Made by a program: the position numbers and the translations under genes. Shown here in pieces: positions 57,525-64,000 of a stretch of 64,000 nt of DNA (position 1 is its first letter; every line of letters starts with the position of its first letter). Under the pieces are notes generated by a model that was not told the origin of the DNA, did no database searches, and saw nothing but the letters and a program-made list of their open reading frames with translations. The stretch comes from Conchocele bisecta (lineage: Eukaryota; Mollusca; Bivalvia; Lucinida; Thyasiridae), in assembly GCA_029237695.1 (NCBI GenBank), contig CM055275.1, forward strand, positions 92,480,833 to 92,544,832, written 5' to 3'.

Positions 57525-58145
57525 TTGATGGGAATTGAGCGTTAGACAACGCGCAGAATTAGCCGAAAAGACAGTAACAGATATTGCAGTCCAATGCTCT
57601 ACTACGAAACTAGAAAAGACCAGTCCAGATGTATACCGATTCAAGTATGGATAGACATTCCAACATTGAGACCAACTTCACTTATTAGACAGAACTGTGC
57701 TGAAAAGGGCTCGACATTCATCTGAAATAAGTCACGAAAACTCATGACACATAATAAATACTGACGATTTTTATCTATCAAAACAATTTGCAATCTTCAT
57801 TAACACGTGACTGGAAGTGAAATGATTATGTTATCATTTGAACATTCGATACATAAGTTCACACCACCAGGGTTACCGAATTTATTCTTTTATGAGCTGA
57901 AGATTTTCTTTCTTCCATTCTGGACTTGTTTTCACGCTTTTTGGCAGTAAACAACTACAATATAGTCGTAAAATGTAAAATAAGTTGAGTCATCCCAAAA
58001 ACATTGTGGATACGTGTGCTATATTCTTGCCATTGGTTTGCAATTAATATACAATAGTTCTAAAACATCAGTAATAACGTTTTCCATTAATTCTACCCTA
58101 ATGAATGTTTACACCATCTTCAATCAAGCACCTGGTAAATGGACT
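57525..58145. other. No feature seen
   Basis: AT-rich DNA; no gene or repeat recognised. It could hold the missing TEX9 first exon, but no candidate stood out. Confidence 0.4.
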
Positions 58146-58149
58146 GTAC

Positions 58150-58470
58150 TAGCTGTAGCCGATTTCACCAACACTGCAAAGTATACTTTTCTAGCAAAGT
58201 ATGGACTAGCTCGTGAGTGAATGAATGTATACTTTGAGGGAGTAATCATTTATTTTTCCTGAAATGCATTATTGCATATAGAACAAACGACTGCATATAT
58301 TTGATGATTAAAAGTATGCAGAATTATTATACTGAATTTATTACATTATCACAGCCAAAATGGCTGTGATAATGTAATAAATTCAGTATAATACAAATTA
58401 ACAAATTTATCATTAAATTGAAAATTTCTCCCTCAAAGTATACTTTGCAATGTTGGTGAAATAGGCTACT
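58150..58470. mobile_element. MITE family F copy with small insertion
   Basis: TGTAGCCGATTTCACCAACA start, GGTGAAATAGGCTACTG end, central palindrome around GCCAAAATGGC (about 58358). GGACTAGCTCGTGAGTGAAT interrupts one AAAGTATACTTTG block. Confidence 0.85.
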
Positions 58471-58489
58471 GAACTATAGCTCGTGAGTG

Positions 58490-58740
58490 GATGAATGGAT
58501 GGATGGATGGATAGATGGATGGATGGGCAGAGACATACAAACGGACAGACAGACATACGTCGCTATCAGGTATTACAGTCAAAACGACCACTGGTCAAAA
58601 CGGCCCGGATTTGGTCAAAACGACCCGCCTAAATTGGTCAAAACGGCCCCAAGTCCAAAATAAATGGCCGAAACGGCCCATATTTGATCAAAACGACCTA
58701 TATTTGATCAAAACTGCCCTGATAAAAAATCGGGTATAAT
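58490..58740. repeat. ATGG and GGTCAAAACGGCCC short repeats
   Basis: (GGAT)n at 58490-58525, then five or six degenerate 14-17-bp units with TGGTCAAAACGGCCC. The open frame across it is low complexity. Confidence 0.8.
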
Positions 58741-58999
58741 TTGTACCTTATGTATTTTTCAGAGATTTTGATGGTATAATAGTGGTTGTAAAATATAGTA
58801 TAATCAATATAAATAACAATATTATTTAAAAAAGTGTACTTTAGCCGTATTCGTTACAATAGGTTTTCTTATTTTTCGTCAAAATCGTTACCCGATGTCT
58901 TTCTTGTCTCTGTATTGATCCACCTCTCCACATGTGCACCGAGGTTGTAATCCTCGTAGTTTATTGTTAATACGGTAAGGTAATGTAAGCGTGCTGATT

Positions 59000-61250
59000 G
59001 TGTTGATAACTTCTTAATTACTTTGTAAACACGTACTCAGGAATTATGAGATTATATTAAGTTAGGATACTGGCAGCCATCACACTAAGTGCATTGATCC
59101 TTTGTAGGTGTATGTTATCACATAGTTCAGTTGATAGACGATTTAGTCGTGTAACGTTTAGATGTTCGTTGTATTGGTTTAAATGATTACCGTCCAGGAT
59201 GAATTGTGTTATTCTGGTCCTATTGTTGCACTCCGAGCTCCACACATATTTTCCTAGTAGTATCAGCAGTTCCTTGTTTGTATAGTGAATGTAGGTTTTT
59301 CTTATGTTATGGTATTCATGACATCTTGTTATTACGTGTACTATATCTTCTGGTTCTAGGCGGCATAGCGACAGGAGAGTCTATCAGGTAATGTCTAAAT
59401 TTGTTTTTGTTTGTTTCAGTGGAGCATGTAGGTTCCTGTGACCATTCGTGCACGGGTGATTCCTTTACGAACTTTAGTAACAGTTGAGTATAATGAATCC
59501 CATATATGATGTGTAACGTTAACGCGGAGGTAAGATATGTTAATCATTGATAGCGAAGATTTATCTTTAGAATCATTTATATATTTTTCAGTCCAGAACT
59601 GATTTATTTGTTTAGTTACCCTGGTTTTCCAAGCTTGTTTTGGGGGAAGACAATCACTGAGTTAATTCATTTAGACTGGGTAATTGATATAACTTTAATG
59701 TTTCAGTAACTCGACAGAAGAAGGACACATGATTGATCAGGTTAACAGCTGTTTGTCTATTCACTAGATCTCGGATAGTTATATTGTCACAGCTTAGCAC
59801 CAGGTACAGGAAGCTCAGTTGTCTTCTGTGCAGCTCTGCTGATATTGTTATTGCCTCGAGAAGTAGATGAAGTGCCCTATCGCTGTGCGTTGGGGTAGCG
59901 ACTGGAACACTCGTAGACTGTTATGATGGAATCGCTTCAGGCTGTTTTGATCAGCATTTGTAACATGCAGTACTTCCAATCCGAATATCAGTCGCGGAAG
60001 TACATATGCTAATTGGTAGATCTTATATGACACCTTTGGGTCTAGTCCATTAGTTCCATGTAGGCCGGTTTTGATAAGACTATACATTGTCTGCCTTGCT
60101 AAACTGATCCGCTCCCTAATAGTCAGGTTGAATTAATTGGAAGTTGCCCGGATTAGCCCTAGATGTACAGCATTTTCATTGGCGCTATTTTCGTTTTCAT
60201 AAATGGTCCATGTTTCATGATCTGATGTCTTCGCGTTTGTAATTACTTTACTTTTCGTTGGATGGAGCATATATCTGTGTTGTTTAGAATACCTACTTGC
60301 GACGTTCAGCATTAATTGTAGTCCGTTTTTGTTGGAGGAAAGCAACGCTACGTCATCTGCACATGTTGGAAATCCGGCATAGACGGTGCCAATATAGAGG
60401 CCCACCCTGTTATGTTTCAGCTCCTCAAGTGAGTTGTTTATGTATACTTTATACAGTTCTGTAGATAATACCCCCCCCCCCCGCCCCTTGTCGAACACCC
60501 TGTCTGATTGTGAAACTGCTACTTAATTCTCCAGCCCATTTCACTCTAGACGTCAGATCTTCATACATGTTCTTCACAATTACCCACAAGTCTGGGTGGA
60601 TATTTTGATCATATAGCTTATCTAGCAGAATAATATGGTCTAGCAGAATAATATGGTCAAATGCAAATGCTTTTTGCGCGTCAAGTGTTACGGTGATACC
60701 GCGGTAGTTATGGGGTCCTTGCCTTTCTTTAATACGGGGTCAGAATGCCGCTCTTAAATGCGTCAGGAATTATACGGTTACTGAGAATGTTAGTGAATGT
60801 ATCACATAAATATGGCACCAGCACTTGTTTTCCTATCTTGAAGTGTTCGGATGATATGTTAAATTCGTCGGCTCCTTTATCTGTGTTTAGTTTATTTATG
60901 GCCTGTTCCACTTCAGGAGGGCTAACAGGGTTCATAGATGGTGCTTCGTCTGAATATATCCTGTTAACGATATCGTGTCTAATATGGCATAACGATTGAT
61001 AATGGTCATCATAGTTATTGTATTTTGGTACTGCTAGGTCTTCATAATACGCCGCAAAGCAAGCTCGCTGTTTATCAGGCTGAAAATGGTCGTCTCCATT
61101 GTGGGTGACACAGGCTGTTCCCGAATGTATTGGTTTATTTATCGAGATGAGACGGTAGAACAATTTTGATCTTGTGTTAGACATTATCTGACATTGACTA
61201 CATGTGCTGTATATGTCACTAGTTAATATTTTTATATGGTACATCAAATA
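59000..61250 (-). pseudogene. Non-LTR retrotransposon reverse transcriptase, decayed
   Basis: Reverse transcriptase of a LINE, which copies its RNA at a nicked target. From the N-terminal side (61247) it shows the pre-RT and finger region with PPEVEQAINKLNTDKGADEF, HFKIGKQVLVPYL and IPDAFKSG. It continues in other frames through the VKNMYEDL-type region and VLSTELYKVYINNSLEEL to the catalytic box CADDVALL (60352-60363, the usual Y/F-A-D-D). The thumb region has LPRLIFGLEVLHV near 59990, and a C-terminal piece lies at 59057-59245. Frames change at least twice, and a run of C at 60471-60482 disrupts the box before VLS. Endonuclease domain and 5' end not seen. Clade not assigned. Confidence 0.85.
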
Positions 61251-61379
61251 ACGATTTCAAGTGTAATTGTAGCATAATTATATCTGATTGACTGGATAGC
61301 AAGATTTATTTGGCTGCCAGTGGGGGTATTCGTGTGCCGACATCTGGTACATAATCACTTGTTGAGGATATACAAGTAG

Positions 61380-61770
61380 GAGAAACTTGCATTCACAGTC
61401 CAATCAGGGTCTACACTGCAATAATTCACATATTGTACATAATCACTTGTTGAGGCTATATATATAGGTGAAACTTACATTCACAGTCCGATCGGGGTCT
61501 ACACTGCAATGTTTCACATCTTGTACATATAATCACTTGTTAAGGCTATATATCTAGATGAAACTTGCATTCACAGTCCGATCAGGGTCTACACTGTTCC
61601 CATTGTGTACTTAATTACTTGTTGACGCTATATTTCTAGGGAAAATTTTCATTCACAGTCTGATCAGGTTCTACACTTTTCCCCACATTGTTTAAGACTA
61701 AATATCCAGCGCAGACTTGCATTCAGTCTGACCAGGGTCTCCACTGTTCCCATATTGCAATATATATTTA
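61380..61770. repeat. Tandem repeat of about 85-90 bp, five units
   Basis: CATTCACAGTCCGATCAGGG and TAATCACTTGTTGAGGCTAT recur at 61391, 61479, 61569, 61651 and 61721 (last diverged). Confidence 0.85.
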
Positions 61771-61811
61771 ATTTGTTGCATAGCCACACTGTAAGATAAT
61801 ACATGTAATTG

Positions 61812-61884
61812 TATCCCCCGGACTCCGTCGGGGGATACTATGGATTTGACAGCGGGCCGCGTCCGCGTCCGCGTCGCGTCGCGT

Positions 61885-61933
<49 letters not shown>

Positions 61934-61935
61934 AC
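61812..61935. repeat. Hairpin and (GCGTCC)n array
   Basis: A short perfect hairpin (TATCCCCCG with CGGGGGATA) at 61812-61838 is followed by about 13 units of CGCGTC/CGTCCG at 61858-61933. It gives Arg-Pro or Asp-Ala false proteins. Confidence 0.9.
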
Positions 61936-61944
61936 CGCAGACAC

Positions 61945-62560
61945 TTCTTGTCCGGAGCATAACTCGAACACCCTTTGGAATATTTTCATGAAACTTCCGA
62001 CATGCATAGACCACGACCCGAAGGTGTGTTACGCGCAAGAATGACAACTCTTGCATAGCTAATTTTTTAGTTATCTCCCTTTTTTGTTTCTCGCACTGAT
62101 TTCGTGTCCGGAGCATAACTCCACCACCCTTTGGAATATTTTCATGAAACTTCACACATGCATAGACCACGACCCAAAGGTGTGTCGCGCACAAGAATGA
62201 CAACTCTTGCATGGCTAATTTTTTAGTTATCTCCCTTTTTTGTTTCGCGCACTGATTGACCATAACTCGACCACCCTTTGGAATATTTTTATGAAACTTC
62301 ACACATTCAATTAGACCACGAACCGTAGGTGTGTAGTGCACAAGAATGACAACTCTTGCATAGCTAATTTTTTAGTTATCTCCCTTTTTTGTTTTCGCGC
62401 ACTGATTTCCTGTCCGGAGCATAACTCGACCACCCTTTGGAATATTTTCATGAAACTTCACACATGCATAGACCACGACCCGGAGGTGTGTCGCGCACAA
62501 GAATGACAACTCTTGCGTAGCTAATTTTTTAGTTATCTCCCTTTTTGTTTTGCGCACTCT
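61945..62560. repeat. Tandem repeat of about 147-159 bp, four units
   Basis: CATAACTCGACCACCCTTTG recurs with starts at 61958, 62114, 62261 and 62420, along with GAATGACAACTCTTGC and TTAGTTATCTCCC. A fifth, partial unit lies at 63165-63245. Confidence 0.88.
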
Positions 62561-62979
62561 ACAAACTGGACAATAATGCACGAAGACCCGTTTTCTCGTC
62601 TGCTCTGTACACCTTTTCTCGTGTGCTCTGTACACCTTACCTGTAGAGAGAACAATAGACACTGGGAGAACCATTCACCTGTGCATGTGCTAGCATGTGC
62701 AAATGTCCAGTCTTGACCAGTCTGACCACAGGTAATTTATACAGGTAAATTACTAAATTGGATATTACATTTCCGTAAACCGTGTTGAAAATATTGTGGC
62801 ATTATGTGGACCTGTGCAAATATATGTAGATAAATATAGGACTATTAAAAAAAAATTCTGGGCTCCAGTAGCAAGCATTATTATTTTTAATTTTTAAACT
62901 TTTTTTTCCATTTTCTTTTTTCATTTTTTTTTTCAAATTCTTTTTAAATTTTGGTCTAGTAGCATAAGGTCGTAAGTGC

Positions 62980-63080
62980 TATATACCGACTATTATCATA
63001 TAATAAAACAATTATTGACTAGTGAGCCATATAATATAATCTGATATTCCATGGCTCACTAGTCAATAATTGTATAATAT
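62980..63080. repeat. Long hairpin
   Basis: ATTATTGACTAGTGAGCCAT at about 63012 and its inverted copy ending near 63075; the loop is about 12 bp. Confidence 0.8.
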
Positions 63081-63243
63081 GTTCGGGCCAGTGAAAATTG
63101 CTTTCGGGCCCAGGCTCGAGGTCAAGGCGGGACAAGGCGATGCATTTGATTCCGCGGAATTCTTGTTTACTTATCTCCCTTTGTTGGTTTATGCTCTGAT
63201 TTCGTATCCAGAGCATAACTCGAACACCCTTTGGAATATTTTT

Positions 63244-63320
63244 ATGCCCCACCACGATAGTGGAGGTGGCATTTAGTGTTACCCTTGTCCGTCCGTCCGT
63301 CCGTCCGTCCGCACACACGA
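63244..63320 (-). mobile_element. End of the ACACGGATGCCCCACAT family
   Basis: ATGCCCCACCACGATAGTGG and GTTACCCTTGTCCGTCCG are the reverse complement of the ends at 9660 and 43070. A (CGTC)n tract follows. Confidence 0.75.
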
Positions 63321-63469
63321 ATGGGTACTTGTTGTAAGCGTACGGGGATCTTATTGGGTAGGGTTAGGATAGTGTTGGGTACTTTTGTTGGGTATGTTTA
63401 TACAGTAAAAACCCAACAAGTATTCATTCGTAGGAATGTGCGTCCCGTCCTCCCGTCCGTCCGTCCGTC

Positions 63470-64000
63470 ACAAAACTTTAACACTCGGGTAAATGTCTCA
63501 TAATTTCTTCATCCTTCGACCGATCCGCTTCATATTTCATATACACTTTGCTCTGATGGTTCACTACCGCCCTGTGCCAAATCCACGTTCGTCCTGCCCC
63601 CGCCAAGCCCAGGGTCAAGGTCACATACTTGGTGCTTCAAAAACTTTAACGCTCGGGTAAATGAATTATAATTTCTGTTTTCTTTCACGGATCAGCTTCA
63701 TATTTCATATACGCATTGCTCCAATGGTCCTCTACCGCCCTGTGCCAAATCCACGTTCGTCATGCCCCGCCAATCCCAGGGTCAAGGTCACATACTTGGT
63801 GCTTCAAAAACTTTAACGCTCGGGTAAATGTCTTATAATTTCTGTTTTCTTTCACGGATCAGCTTCATATTTCATATACGCATTGCTCTAATGGTCCTCT
63901 ACCGCCCTGTGCCAAATCCACGTTAGTCCTGCCTCCGCCAAGCCCAGGGTCAAGGTCACATACTTAGTGCTTCAAAAACTTTAACGCTCGGGTAAATATC
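63470..64000. repeat. 168-bp tandem repeat, continues past the window
   Basis: AACTTTAAC starts at 63474, 63642, 63809 and 63977, a period of 167-168 bp. Units share CGGATCAGCTTCATATTTCA and GGTCAAGGTCACATACTT. Identity rises toward the window edge. Confidence 0.92.

Noticed and set aside
57525..60000. Candidate first exon of TEX9
   Set aside because: Short Met-starting frames with a GT downstream exist but none has a promoter-like context or a resemblance to known TEX9 N-termini.
61768..62341. Open frames with Asp-Ala or Arg-Gly runs
   Set aside because: They arise from the hexanucleotide array and the adjacent tandem repeat.

Overview
This is animal genomic DNA, very probably from a bivalve mollusc. 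It is AT-rich, the one real host gene has many small GT-AG introns, and it carries fold-back MITEs, tRNA-derived SINEs and (TTGA)n-tailed repeats of the kind I know from bivalve genomes. The phylum is an inference from repeat style; the metazoan origin is secure. No bacterial or organellar gene was seen.

One host gene dominates. TEX9 (testis-expressed 9, a coiled-coil protein linked to cilia and sperm) runs on the minus strand from about 54,444 down to its stop codon at 9,179. I place twelve coding exons. Their phases chain without a break and add up to 407 codons plus a stop; the first exon, with the start codon, was not found. The C-terminal half closely matches vertebrate TEX9 as I remember it.

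Region by region: 1-7,270 is repeat-rich DNA with a broken FEN/PIN-like nuclease ORF of a multicopy family (about 4,108-5,740). 7,271-8,540 is a 49-bp satellite downstream of TEX9. 9,179-54,444 is TEX9, with introns packed with repeats: a 46-bp satellite of about 140 units (12,359-18,838), a broken Tc1-type transposase (21,551-22,571), a three-tier tandem block built on a 38-bp satellite (34,363-39,820), TTAA-flanked MITEs, tRNA-derived SINEs (43,730-44,400), and a 32-bp satellite (49,360-50,815). 54,445-64,000 holds MITEs, a decayed LINE reverse transcriptase (about 59,000-61,250) and several tandem arrays.

The most unusual observation is that tandem arrays at TEX9 carry pieces of its exon edges. 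The 46-bp satellite unit contains a near-copy (27 of 29 bases) of the exon end and 5' splice site next to it. The 49-bp satellite contains an exact 16-bp copy of the TEX9 stop-codon region. One 403-bp intron consists almost wholly of a transposon with a full-length second copy 9 kb away, so it is an introner candidate. These points rest on direct sequence comparison; their history and any function are inference.
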